From an uncultured Maribacter sp. (GTDB taxonomy: Bacteria; Bacteroidota; Bacteroidia; Flavobacteriales; Flavobacteriaceae), in NCBI GenBank assembly GCA_947498505.1, contig CANMKG010000004.1, positions 241,098-305,097 on the forward strand: 64,000 nucleotides of DNA, in the 5' to 3' direction. The notes beneath the pieces are model-generated. The model made no database searches, was not told the origin of the DNA, and saw only the letters and a list, made by a program, of their open reading frames with translations. Shown here one piece after another: positions 39,704-49,464 of the stretch. A program made the position numbers and the translations under genes. The first letter of the stretch is position 1. Each line of letters begins with the position of its first letter.

Positions 39704-40948
39704 TTAGTCTATTAAATTTACAGGTTTCAATATAGTTTCTGAGTCTGCTAATTTTTCTCTATTTACTTTTTGATTTGTTTTAATGAATTTTGTGCCGATA
39801 ACATAGGCTTTAGCATTATTTACAGCATCTACAGCTAAGAGTGTATCATCATTAAAGTACCAAACCGAAAAACTATCCCCGTAGGTGCCTTCACCAGATT
39901 CCTTTCGTAATACAATTTGATTATATCCTTGAGATAACCCTACCATTTGCAGTTTAACATCATATTGGTCTGACCAAAACCAAGGTACGGTGTTATATTC
40001 TGTCTCTTTATCACATATAGAGGCAGCTGCCACTTTAGCTTGATCTATAGCATTTTGAACGGATTCTAAACGAATGTGTCTATTGTAATGAGGATTGTAA
40101 TGAAAAGAGCAATCACCAATGGCGTAAATATTACTATCATTGGTTTTTGTGGTTTCGTCTACACTTATTCCATTATTACATATAATGGAGGCGTCTTCAG
40201 CAAGTTCTTTATTAACGTAAATACCAACGCCCACAATAATGATATCTGCATTGTACTGTGTGTTATCCTCGCAACTAATTATGTTTTGATTGTTTTTATA
40301 TGAAATAGATATAACATTTTTAGCGGTCAGTACTTCTACATTATTTTTACTATGCAATTCTTGAAAGTAGTTAGACATTTCAGGAGCAGTTACCCTCGCC
40401 AAAATTCGTTTTTCTCTTTCTAGTACAGTAACAGAGGCTCCTAACTTTTTTAGAGAAGCAGCCGTTTCTAACCCAATATAACCACCACCTATTATAACCA
40501 CTTTTTTAGTCTTGCTGAAAGATAGTGCGTTACGAATATCAGTAATGTTAGCAGCAGTTCGAATTGGGAATATGTTTTTTGCAGTTTCTATACCCGAAAT
40601 TGGAGGAATAATTGGTCGTGCCCCTGAAGCAATTACCAACTTATCATAATTTTGTCTAGAGTTATCAGTAAGTACAATACTTTTATTAGCCCTGTCTATT
40701 TTTTTAACCGTTACTCCTAAACGTAACTCAATGTTTTCCGCTTTGTAACTTTCAGCAGATCGTAATCGAATTTTTTGAATATCATCTGAACTGGTTAAAT
40801 AGGCTTTTGATAGAGGAGGGCGGTGATATGGCAGTTCTGGGTCAGAATCAAACAAAATAATATTGTCTTCCCAACCTTCTTTACGAAGATAAAAAGCCAA
40901 GCTAACGCCAGCATGACTTGCTCCAATTACAACACAATTTTTTTTCAC
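39704..40948 (-). CDS. FAD-dependent ferredoxin reductase (P450 electron-transfer partner)
   Basis: CVVIGASHAGVSLAFYLRKEGW, LPYHRPPLSKAYL, VVIIGGGYIGLETAASLKKLGASVTVLE, IYAIGDC; rubredoxin/putidaredoxin reductase-like. Confidence 0.9.
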   Translation of the reverse strand: MKKNCVVIGASHAGVSLAFYLRKEGWEDNIILFDSDPELPYHRPPLSKAYLTSSDDIQKIRLRSAESYKAENIELRLGVTVKKIDRANKSIVLTDNSRQNYDKLVIASGARPIIPPISGIETAKNIFPIRTAANITDIRNALSFSKTKKVVIIGGGYIGLETAASLKKLGASVTVLEREKRILARVTAPEMSNYFQELHSKNNVEVLTAKNVISISYKNNQNIISCEDNTQYNADIIIVGVGIYVNKELAEDASIICNNGISVDETTKTNDSNIYAIGDCSFHYNPHYNRHIRLESVQNAIDQAKVAAASICDKETEYNTVPWFWSDQYDVKLQMVGLSQGYNQIVLRKESGEGTYGDSFSVWYFNDDTLLAVDAVNNAKAYVIGTKFIKTNQKVNREKLADSETILKPVNLID

Positions 40949-40953
40949 AATTG

Positions 40954-41262
40954 TTATTTAGCTACTTGCAATACTATACCATCCAACGCATCAGTAATTT
41001 CAAGTTGACAGCAAAGCCTACTATACTCATTGGTGTTATCATCTAATTCTAGCATATCTAGCTCAATTTCACTTGCTTCCCCAGTTTTTTGAATATCTTC
41101 TGCGGCCACATGAACATGACAAGTTGCGCAAGAACATACTCCACCGCAGTCACCGTCTATACCTTTAACATTGTTTTCTACAGCTAGAGCCATTACGGAG
41201 CCAGATGTGCCTTCCAAGGTTATTTTTTCATCATCACTTGTTATAAATGTAATTTTAGCCAT
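40954..41262 (-). CDS. 2Fe-2S ferredoxin (adrenodoxin/putidaredoxin type)
   Basis: DGDCGGVCSCATCHVHV ... RLCCQLEI (Cx5Cx2C...C). Confidence 0.93.
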   Translation of the reverse strand: MAKITFITSDDEKITLEGTSGSVMALAVENNVKGIDGDCGGVCSCATCHVHVAAEDIQKTGEASEIELDMLELDDNTNEYSRLCCQLEITDALDGIVLQVAK

Positions 41263-41270
41263 TTGTTGTT

Positions 41271-42434
41271 TTAGTTATTTTTTGAATTGAATTTAACATT
41301 TATTTTATGAAAGCCTACCTTTCTTTTAAACTGGTCTAGGTCTTCAATATTTTCTTCGAAATCAATAATGTCAATAGAAGAAACTTTTTCCGCTAAGGTT
41401 TTTAGCAATATTCTCATTAGTTGCCTAGCATGTGTTGCTCCCAAGCAATTATGATGACTAAACCCAAAACCTACATGCGGATTCATTTTTCGGTCTAATA
41501 TAACTTCATTCGGATTTTTAAATACGGCCTCGTCTCTGTTAGCGGAAGCCCAGCACAAACTAATACGAGTATCTGCTTTTGCAGCATGTTCACATACTTG
41601 AGTATCTTGCGTAACTACTCTTCCCATTTGAGTTAAGGGTGAAAAGTACCGTATAAGTTCTTCTACCGCAGAGTTAATAATTTCTGGATTTTCTTTAATT
41701 TGTTGCAACGATTCTGGATGTTCAGCAAAATAGGCAATTGAGTTTGTTACAGTATTAATAACGGTATCTCGACCTCCAGCAAAAGTCAATACCATAATTC
41801 CTTTAATTTCGTCTTTGGTTAGTTTTCGGCCTTCAAATTCAGATTCAACAAGTTTAGAGTACAAATCACCTGAAGGGTTTTTTATGGCTTCTTCAATTTT
41901 TTCATCCAAATAGGTATATAATACTTCTGCTTTATCTCCGTCTAAAGGGTCTCCTTCACTTCTAAAAACATGGGTTCCCCATGAAATCCAGGTTTCCGAT
42001 TCAGAATAAGGGCTGTTCAATAGTACTGTTAACGCCCTAGATTGTAATGGTAGTGCAAATGTATTCACAACTTCAACAGATTCTTGAGTAAGAGCTTCAT
42101 CAATAGCGGTGGTGATGATTTCACTTAATTTTTTAGTGTAGGGCTCTTCCAATGGGCGTCTGAACCAAGGCTCTATTATTGCTCTGTAATCTGCGTGCTG
42201 AGGTGGGTCAACTTCAAAAGGAATTTGACGTAAATCTCGAATATTAACCTCAGAAGGAACTACAATTCTTCCAGGTATCGCTCCAGATTGAAAAGTTTTC
42301 CAATTGTGAGCACCTTTTCTAACATCCTTATGTCGGAGAAACATAGCTACGGGGTCATTTTGGTCATTCATTTTACCAATACCAGTTTCCTCGCGAGCAT
42401 TTTTAAATGGGTCTGGAAGTTCACTTTTTTTCAT
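41271..42434 (-). CDS. cytochrome P450
   Basis: I-helix LTFAGGRDTVINTVT, ExxR (EELIR), heme loop HVGFGFSHHNCLGATHARQLMR. Confidence 0.95.
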   Translation of the reverse strand: MKKSELPDPFKNAREETGIGKMNDQNDPVAMFLRHKDVRKGAHNWKTFQSGAIPGRIVVPSEVNIRDLRQIPFEVDPPQHADYRAIIEPWFRRPLEEPYTKKLSEIITTAIDEALTQESVEVVNTFALPLQSRALTVLLNSPYSESETWISWGTHVFRSEGDPLDGDKAEVLYTYLDEKIEEAIKNPSGDLYSKLVESEFEGRKLTKDEIKGIMVLTFAGGRDTVINTVTNSIAYFAEHPESLQQIKENPEIINSAVEELIRYFSPLTQMGRVVTQDTQVCEHAAKADTRISLCWASANRDEAVFKNPNEVILDRKMNPHVGFGFSHHNCLGATHARQLMRILLKTLAEKVSSIDIIDFEENIEDLDQFKRKVGFHKINVKFNSKNN

Positions 42435-42446
42435 AGTTTCCGCTAT

Positions 42447-42493
42447 TAAAAGTTGATAATTGTCAGCTTTTACAAAATTTGATATAATATCAA
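42447..42493. promoter_or_regulatory. two inverted repeats in the P450-operon leader
   Basis: TTGATAT-A-ATATCAA (42479-42493, perfect 7-bp arms) and TAAAAGTTGA-TAATTG-TCAGCTTTTA (42447-42472, one mismatch). Confidence 0.35.
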
Positions 42494-42618
42494 TATGCTA
42501 ACTAACCTATTTTAACGATTTGTTGTACGTTTTTGTGTATAAATGTGGCTTTTGTTCTTTTTTTGGGTTAAAATAGAGTATTATTTGATGCCTAATCTAA
42601 TTGCAAATAACTTTAGTT

Positions 42619-44646
42619 TTATTTAAGAACAACATTAATGGTATCACCATTTTGAATATGTTTATTAAAAATTAATTTAGAATTCTCATTGGTTATTTTA
42701 ACCTGAAGTTTTTTGCCCTTTCTGGTAACATGTATATTAAAATTACTATCAAAAGCTTTTATATTTTCTAGCGCCATATGGTTCCAATTTTTTGGTAATC
42801 TAGGCGTGCATTTAAAACTATCTAATCCAGTAGGAATAATTCCAAACATTCCCTCGGTAAAAACTCTACAATACAAACCACTTTCGGCAGAAAGGTGTGC
42901 CATACTACCTTCTGGGTAAGCCTCCACAACATATGGTACTCGATTCCCAAGTAGCCTAATTGTAGAAAATTCAATAAGCTTCTGGGTTGATAATTCCTTA
43001 GCTCCTGCTAGGTAAGTTCCTCTCAGCGCATAAAGTGTACCTCTGTCCCAAAAAATTTCTGAATTTGATTTTTTGGGGTGATTTTTTTCCACATGAACAC
43101 CATTTTTTGTCCAAAGGTTTTCAAAGAGAGCTTTTGTTGTTTCTTCGGATCTATTGAATATTCCAACAACTAAAGGTAAACAAATCCAATGTCTAAGCTG
43201 GTTGTGTTCTTTGTAATATTTGTAAGTATCTAGTCCTTCAATATTACTTCCAAAATAGGACTCTATAGCTAAAAAAAGTTTTTGTGCTTGGTCTTTATAT
43301 TTTTGAATGTCGTCTTCAGGTTTTTTTAAGGATTTAGCTAAATCTATAGCTAGGTTAAGTGCCCCGTAATATAGACTGGATGTAGATAAGTTGGCGTTAC
43401 CTGTTTCAATTCGACCTTCCATTTCATCAGACTCAGAAGATACAACACCAAAATTGTTTAAGTTTCTATTATTGTATTCAAGACACCAAGAAATAAGTGG
43501 CCATAGTTTTTTTGCAGTGGTTCCGCTTCCTGAAGTTAGCGCATATTGTAATGCTCCATAGGCTATCATTGCAGCATCTCCACGGTCTAAAGTGTTAATA
43601 GGAGCATCCCCCTCCATTTCAAAAGAATAGCGAATATTTTTATAATCGTCGGTGATTTCTTTGGTATACAAATCGTACATGTTTATTGCAGCCTTGTTTC
43701 CTGTTTCATAACCTAGATACGGGAAAAAGGGGTTAACATACTCTGCCTGATCATTTGCCCAGAAACCCACATAATACCTACCACCTCCAGGGGAGTGTAT
43801 AAGCCCGAGTTTAGATTCGAAAATACTTTCTGAGGCTCTTATTTTAGAAAATTCAAATAGCGTGTTTAGTGTTTTGTTTGGTGTGACTAATGTCAGGGAA
43901 TTTTTTATTTGAGCTAAATAATTGTTACGCTCATTTAAAAATTCATTACTAGTTACGTCTATTTCTTTTTCTTCATTTAAGGTGGCTGATATTCCTATGG
44001 AGAAACTATAAGAAGCACCTTGGTTAATTGTAAAGCTGTTTTTTATGTTGGATGTAGAAATCGCACTGTATTTTCCCTTTACACCTTTGGAGGTTTTTTT
44101 TCTATAGTTATTGTTTCCTAATAGCGTTATGCTTTTTTCCGAAAGGTTCGTAAGTTTCCATTCTTCAATGAAAATTCGCTGTGACATTGAAGGGTAAAAA
44201 GTTCTTGTAAGAGCAATTCCATGAACAGGTGCATGTTTAAATTGCAGCTTTCCATTTATAATAACCTTTTCTACATCTCCAGGAACGTATATTTTATCAT
44301 TAATGATAATATCCGGAAGAATGTCATCATTGTAAACATCTTTAAAATATGCTCTATAATGTTTCCATTCAGGGTCATTTGTTTTTATAAATGTTCTTAG
44401 TTGGGGAAAGAAAATTTCTCTTGAAATAGATAGTTTTTTATTTTCATCAATTTTATATGAGACAATTCCCGCAACCAGCTTACCAGCCATTTCAATGTTG
44501 TCCTCATAAGGTAAATTATCTTCATTGGTGACATCTAAATTTATTTCGGTATTACTTTGTATTGCCCAAAACTCTTTTTGTTGAGCATTAATCATGTTTA
44601 GCATTAGTATTATGCAGAGTAGCGCTTGCGGTAGTTTAAATTTCAT
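42619..44646 (-). CDS. secreted six-hairpin (alpha/alpha)6 glycosidase-like protein
   Basis: Signal peptide; GGGRYYVGFWANDQAEYVNPFFPYLGYETGNKAAINMY, EGDAPINTLDRGDAAMIAYGALQYAL, RIETGNANLSTSSLYYGALNLAIDLA. Confidence 0.65.
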   Translation of the reverse strand: MKFKLPQALLCIILMLNMINAQQKEFWAIQSNTEINLDVTNEDNLPYEDNIEMAGKLVAGIVSYKIDENKKLSISREIFFPQLRTFIKTNDPEWKHYRAYFKDVYNDDILPDIIINDKIYVPGDVEKVIINGKLQFKHAPVHGIALTRTFYPSMSQRIFIEEWKLTNLSEKSITLLGNNNYRKKTSKGVKGKYSAISTSNIKNSFTINQGASYSFSIGISATLNEEKEIDVTSNEFLNERNNYLAQIKNSLTLVTPNKTLNTLFEFSKIRASESIFESKLGLIHSPGGGRYYVGFWANDQAEYVNPFFPYLGYETGNKAAINMYDLYTKEITDDYKNIRYSFEMEGDAPINTLDRGDAAMIAYGALQYALTSGSGTTAKKLWPLISWCLEYNNRNLNNFGVVSSESDEMEGRIETGNANLSTSSLYYGALNLAIDLAKSLKKPEDDIQKYKDQAQKLFLAIESYFGSNIEGLDTYKYYKEHNQLRHWICLPLVVGIFNRSEETTKALFENLWTKNGVHVEKNHPKKSNSEIFWDRGTLYALRGTYLAGAKELSTQKLIEFSTIRLLGNRVPYVVEAYPEGSMAHLSAESGLYCRVFTEGMFGIIPTGLDSFKCTPRLPKNWNHMALENIKAFDSNFNIHVTRKGKKLQVKITNENSKLIFNKHIQNGDTINVVLK

Positions 44647-44742
44647 TTTTTTCGATTGGAATTATTATTGAAATAATCGGAGCAAAAAGGTACAAAAACC
44701 AGTAGGCTATTTAATGCCTCTTAGCATATAAATTTTGGAAAT

Positions 44743-44770
44743 AAAAAAAGCCCCTTAAAAAGGGGCTTTA
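44743..44770 (-). terminator. intrinsic terminator after tRNA-Lys
   Basis: AAAGCCCCTT/AAGGGGCTTT stem with T-tract on the minus strand. Confidence 0.75.
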
Positions 44771-44777
44771 AAAGTGG

Positions 44778-44850
44778 TGACCGGGCTGGGGCTCGAACCC
44801 AGGACCCTCTCCTTAAAAGGGAGATGCTCTACCAACTGAGCTACCAGGTC
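44778..44850 (-). tRNA. tRNA-Lys (anticodon TTT)
   Basis: 73 nt cloverleaf; anticodon arm TCTCC-CTTTTAA-GGAGA; T-arm CTGGG-TTCGAGC-CCCAG; acceptor GACCTGG/CCCGGTC has one mismatch (5:68 U-C). Confidence 0.95.
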
Positions 44851-44991
44851 ATTTAATTTCGCAAAGCATATTGCTGATTGCGGGTGCAAATATAAGAGCA
44901 TTAATTTATTTTACAAGCCAAATTTATAAGAATTTTATTTTTTTTTGATTTAATGACAAATTAGCTCAATTTTGCAGCAAAAGTAAATCAT

Positions 44992-45507
44992 ATGAAAATT
45001 GTTTTAGTGGGATATATGGGGAGTGGAAAAACTACTGTAGGTGAGATACTTGCAAAAAAACTAAATGCAACCTTCATTGATTTAGATGAAAATATTGAGG
45101 AAAAGACGGGAAAAAGTATTCCTGAAATTTTTTCTGAGAAAGGAGAGATTTTTTTTAGAAAAAAGGAAAATGAATGTTTGCTTGATGTGTTAAATACGCA
45201 AAATAACTTTATTTTATCTACTGGTGGAGGAACTCCTTGTTATGGCAATAACATGAACCAAATACTGGAAGCAACGAAAAACGTTTTTTACCTAAAAGTG
45301 AGTATACCAGAATTGGTCCAAAGATTATCAAATGAGAAAGACTCTAGACCTTTGGTTAAAAGTATTTCAGATGAGGAGTTGCCAGACTTTATAGGTAAAC
45401 ATTTATTCGAAAGAAGTTTTTACTATATGCAAGCGCATCATGTTATTGAGAGTAAAAACAGAAATGTAAGCGAAATGGTTGATGAAATAGCAGCCTTGCT
45501 AGTCTAG
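44992..45507 (+). CDS. aroK: shikimate kinase
   Basis: VLVGYMGSGKTTVGEILAKKL, DLDENIEEKTGKSIPEIFSEKGEIFFRKKE, LSTGGGTPC, KDSRPL. Confidence 0.95.
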   Translation: MKIVLVGYMGSGKTTVGEILAKKLNATFIDLDENIEEKTGKSIPEIFSEKGEIFFRKKENECLLDVLNTQNNFILSTGGGTPCYGNNMNQILEATKNVFYLKVSIPELVQRLSNEKDSRPLVKSISDEELPDFIGKHLFERSFYYMQAHHVIESKNRNVSEMVDEIAALLV

Positions 45508-45996
45508 ATAAACCATGTCTTTTTTTGCCTCAAAGTGCACATGAACATGCTCTTGTAAGGAGGTAGATAAAGAAATTCCCTTATAATCCGCTTTAACAGG
45601 ATATTTTTTGTGATTACGGTTAACAAGTACTGCAGTTTTTAAACGTTTAAGTGGTGTTTTTAAAAAATGATGCACGCCGTATATTAATGTTGTTCCAGAG
45701 TTTAATACATCGTCAACTAAAACAATGGATTTATTGGTTAGTTCTTCTAAAGGGATAGAAGTTGAAACTCCACTTTGTAAAGGGTCTTTTTTATCCATAC
45801 TTACTTTACAAAGAACAATATCAGAGTTTGTTACCTCTCTAAGGACAGACTGAATTTTTTTAGCAAATTTTAAGCCACCACCATCAATACCAGCAATAAC
45901 AATTTCTTTTTCATTAACGTTTGCTTCATAAATTTGATAAGCAATTCGTTTAATTTTATGTTGAATTTCTTGATGCGATAAAATTTTATTTTGCAT
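45499..45996 (-). CDS. phosphoribosyltransferase family protein (PyrR-like)
   Basis: PRPP-binding motif SIVLVDDVLNSGTTLIYG. Confidence 0.87.
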   Translation of the reverse strand: MQNKILSHQEIQHKIKRIAYQIYEANVNEKEIVIAGIDGGGLKFAKKIQSVLREVTNSDIVLCKVSMDKKDPLQSGVSTSIPLEELTNKSIVLVDDVLNSGTTLIYGVHHFLKTPLKRLKTAVLVNRNHKKYPVKADYKGISLSTSLQEHVHVHFEAKKDMVYLD

Positions 45997-46039
45997 TTGC
46001 TTGGTGTTTCTTATTCAAATATAGAAAAAGCACAGTACT

Positions 46040-46411
46040 TTATTCTTCTTCATCTAAATAACCATCAATTTCTCTTCGGTCTTTTTTGGTAGGCCTTCCA
46101 GTTCCTTTTTTACGATAATAGTCTTTGGAATACTGCAACAATTCTTGATGCTCAAACTCTGTTTTTGGAGTTTTATCAGTTCTATACAGCCCAACAATTT
46201 TTGCCCCAACTCTATTTGGAGGAATTTCAATAACTGCAAGTTGATAATTAATTTGATTTTTACGAACGATGATGTCATCAGAAGGAAAAACCTCTCGAGA
46301 GGGTTTGACCACCTGATTATTTATTTTTACATGTCCTTTTTTACAGGCCGTTGTTGCTAAATTTCGAGTTTTGAAATAGCGTGTGCACCATAAATATTTA
46401 TCAATACGCAT
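46040..46411 (-). CDS. RNA-binding S4 domain protein (HslR-like)
   Basis: MRIDKYLWCTRYFKTRNLATTACKKGHVKINNQVVKPSREVFPSD. Confidence 0.88.
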   Translation of the reverse strand: MRIDKYLWCTRYFKTRNLATTACKKGHVKINNQVVKPSREVFPSDDIIVRKNQINYQLAVIEIPPNRVGAKIVGLYRTDKTPKTEFEHQELLQYSKDYYRKKGTGRPTKKDRREIDGYLDEEE

Positions 46412-46445
46412 AACAGTGAAAAGTAAAATACAAAAGTAACAAAAA

Positions 46446-46480
46446 AGAAAAGCCCGTTTATTAGTAAACGGGCTTTATAA
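46446..46480 (-). terminator. intrinsic terminator after the outer-membrane protein gene
   Basis: AAAGCCCGTTTA-TTAG-TAAACGGGCTTT. Confidence 0.75.
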
Positions 46481-46495
46481 ATTTTTAAAAATCTT

Positions 46496-47113
46496 TTATA
46501 ACTTAAGGGATAACCCAAAAATAATTTGCGAAGGTCTAGAATCTACTCTACCAGATAATGTATTGGAATTGTCAGCAACAAATTTAGATTCATTTTCGGA
46601 TAATCCTCGCTCATATCTAACATCTAAGCCAAGTTTTCCTAGACTTACACCAACACCAATTTGTAGCCCAAGACTAAAATCGTTTTCTAAATCATTCAAT
46701 GTAGGTACCTTTTCTAAATCAGAATCCAAAATATATTGAAATGAAGGTCCTGCAAAAATTTCAAGTGGACCAATTATTTTAGCGCCAACCAGTATCGGTA
46801 AGTCAATCTTACTAACATCGTAAGCAGCATCACTACCATTAATGGTGTAGTTACTTTTAGTTTTGGTGTATACTAATTCTGGACGTATGTAAATTATAGG
46901 TAACTTAAGTTTGTAAAATACCCCTAGGTGATATCCTATTTTACTTTCAGAACCGTCAATTACATCTTCTCCAGCGTTTCCTATGCTTTCAAGTGTTAAA
47001 TCTCCGTTTTGAGCATAGTTTAAACCGGCTTTTACTCCAAAACCTGATTCCTTTTGCGCAAAAGTCACTGCAGAGGTAAGCGATAATACTAAGATTAAGA
47101 GTGTTTTTTTCAT
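46496..47113 (-). CDS. outer membrane beta-barrel (PorT-like) protein
   Basis: Signal peptide MKKTLLILVLSLTSAVTFAQ; GVKAGLNYAQNG, terminal aromatic/hydrophobic strand IIFGLSLKL. Confidence 0.82.
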   Translation of the reverse strand: MKKTLLILVLSLTSAVTFAQKESGFGVKAGLNYAQNGDLTLESIGNAGEDVIDGSESKIGYHLGVFYKLKLPIIYIRPELVYTKTKSNYTINGSDAAYDVSKIDLPILVGAKIIGPLEIFAGPSFQYILDSDLEKVPTLNDLENDFSLGLQIGVGVSLGKLGLDVRYERGLSENESKFVADNSNTLSGRVDSRPSQIIFGLSLKL

Positions 47114-47257
47114 AACTGTGTTTTTGTTTATTGTCATAAAGTAAAGACAAGTTTACTTTAGGTGTGTTACAGTCTCAACGGTTACACTAAATCTTTATTG
47201 TTTTCTTAAGTTTTTTATGAGGGTGAGTTCATTATCTTTGCGACTTTAAGATAAGAT

Positions 47258-48388
47258 TTGAAATTTACCATACACAACACAGATTCTCAAAGTAAGGCTA
47301 GAGCAGGAACAATGGTTACTGATCATGGTCCAATTGAAACCCCAATATTTATGCCTGTTGGTACAGTGGCTTCCGTAAAGGGAGTTCACCAAAAGGAATT
47401 AAGGGAAGAAATAAATCCTGATATTATTTTAGGAAACACCTATCATTTGTATTTGCGTCCTAAAACGGGAATACTAGAAAAAGCTGGGGGATTACATAAA
47501 TTTATGGGTTGGGATAGAAATATTTTAACCGATAGTGGAGGGTATCAAGTATATTCTCTTTCTGGAAGAAGAAAAATAAAGGAGGAAGGTGTAAAGTTTA
47601 AATCTCATATTGACGGTTCTTACCATATGTTTACGCCTGAAAACGTAATGGAAATACAACGTACTATTGGCGCTGACATTATTATGGCGTTTGATGAGTG
47701 TACTCCTTACCCTTGCGATTACAATTATGCCAAACGTTCAATGCATATGACGCATCGTTGGTTAGATCGTTGTATAGCGCATTTGGAAAAAACACCATAT
47801 TCTTATGATTATGCTCAAACTTTTTTCCCAATTGTACAAGGGTCAACATATAAAGATTTAAGAAGGCAGTCAGCTGAATATATTGCCAATTCAGGCGCAG
47901 AAGGTAATGCTATTGGTGGCTTGTCTGTAGGAGAGCCTGCCGAGGAAATGTATGCAATGACTGAAGTGGTTTGTGAAATTCTTCCTGAAGATAAACCAAG
48001 ATATTTAATGGGAGTAGGTACACCAATAAATATTCTAGAAAACATTGCCTTAGGAATTGATATGTTTGACTGTGTTATGCCAACACGTAATGCAAGAAAC
48101 GGTATGCTTTTTACGGCGCATGGTACTATAAACATCAAAAATAAAAAATGGGAAGATGATTTTTCTCCAATTGACGAAATGGGAACTACGTTCGTCGATA
48201 GAGAATATTCAAAAGCGTATTTACGTCATCTTTTTGCAGCAAATGAATATTTAGGAAAACAAATAGCAACAATTCATAACCTTGGTTTTTATTTGTGGTT
48301 GGTTCGTGAGGCCAGAAAACATATTTTAGCAGGCGATTTTGCTTCTTGGAAAAACGTGATGGTAAAACAAATGGATAAAAGATTATAA
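47258..48388 (+). CDS. tgt: tRNA-guanine transglycosylase
   Basis: ILGNTYHLYLRPKTGILEKAGGLHKFMGWDRNILTDSGGYQVYSL; GGLSVGEP; MGVGTP; TTG start. Confidence 0.96.
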   Translation: MKFTIHNTDSQSKARAGTMVTDHGPIETPIFMPVGTVASVKGVHQKELREEINPDIILGNTYHLYLRPKTGILEKAGGLHKFMGWDRNILTDSGGYQVYSLSGRRKIKEEGVKFKSHIDGSYHMFTPENVMEIQRTIGADIIMAFDECTPYPCDYNYAKRSMHMTHRWLDRCIAHLEKTPYSYDYAQTFFPIVQGSTYKDLRRQSAEYIANSGAEGNAIGGLSVGEPAEEMYAMTEVVCEILPEDKPRYLMGVGTPINILENIALGIDMFDCVMPTRNARNGMLFTAHGTINIKNKKWEDDFSPIDEMGTTFVDREYSKAYLRHLFAANEYLGKQIATIHNLGFYLWLVREARKHILAGDFASWKNVMVKQMDKRL

Positions 48389-49464
48389 TGTTAACCATTT
48401 TAGATAGGTACATATTAAAACGATATTTACTCACATTTGCGGTGATGTTAATGTTGTTTATTCCTATTGGCATAATGGCTAATTTGGCGGAGCAAATTTC
48501 CAAAATCATTGATAACGAAGCTCCCTTAAATGAGGTTGTTCTTTATTATGTTGATTTTACGGTTTATATAGGTAGCCTTTTGTTTCCAATATTCCTTTTT
48601 TTATCGGTTATCTTTTTTACGTCCAAATTAGCTAATAACACTGAGATTGTTGCAATATTAAGTTCAGGTGTTTCTTACGGTCGTTTTTTAAGACCATATT
48701 TTATTGGCGCAACTATTATTGCTATTATTATGTTTGTGTTGAGCATGTTTTTGGTTCCTAGAGCTAGCCAAGGCTTTAATGAATTTAAGTTTAAATACCT
48801 GAAGAAGGGCAGACAAGTAAGAGAAACTACTAACATTTTTAATCAGCTTAATGAGACCGATTTTATTTATGTGAGTAGTTTTGACCCTGCAAGACAAATA
48901 GGGTATAATTTTACATTCGAACGTTTTTCAGAAGATAATCAACTAGAATTTAAAATTTCAGCCTCTAATATTAGATGGGTAGATAGTATATATAGACTAA
49001 CATCGTTCAAGAAAAGAAAAATTGTTGGTGATACTGCAATTTTAGAAGCTAAGCCAAGATTAGATACACTTTTCACATTTAGAATTGATGACCTTACTCC
49101 GGTCTCATATGCCGCAGAGACTAAAAATTTATTTGAATTAAACGATTTTATTGAAGACCAAAAACGAAAGGGAGCTTCTAATTTGAATAAATATATTTTG
49201 GAGAAATATAAAAGGTGGGCTCTACCGTTGGCAGCTTTTATTCTAACCATTATTGGTGTGTCTGTTTCATCGGTGAAACATAGAGGAGGTATGGGAATAA
49301 ACCTCGCCTTTGGAATATTAATTGCATTTATTTACATATTTTTTGATAAGGTATTTAGCACGTTAGCAGAGCAATCTGGTTTCTCACCACTACTTGCAGT
49401 AGTTATTCCTAATGTAATTTTTGGAGCACTTGCTTTTTATTTATTGCAAAATGCAAAACGATAG
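48388..49464 (+). CDS. LptF/LptG family permease
   Basis: MLTILDRYILKRYLLTFAVMLMLF; YjgP/YjgQ topology; overlaps tgt stop by 1 nt (TAATG). Confidence 0.9.
   Translation: MLTILDRYILKRYLLTFAVMLMLFIPIGIMANLAEQISKIIDNEAPLNEVVLYYVDFTVYIGSLLFPIFLFLSVIFFTSKLANNTEIVAILSSGVSYGRFLRPYFIGATIIAIIMFVLSMFLVPRASQGFNEFKFKYLKKGRQVRETTNIFNQLNETDFIYVSSFDPARQIGYNFTFERFSEDNQLEFKISASNIRWVDSIYRLTSFKKRKIVGDTAILEAKPRLDTLFTFRIDDLTPVSYAAETKNLFELNDFIEDQKRKGASNLNKYILEKYKRWALPLAAFILTIIGVSVSSVKHRGGMGINLAFGILIAFIYIFFDKVFSTLAEQSGFSPLLAVVIPNVIFGALAFYLLQNAKR

Noticed and set aside
46054-46278. 74-aa ORF in an alternate frame of the S4-domain gene
   Set aside because: Entirely inside the hslR-like gene; low-complexity Lys/Leu composition.
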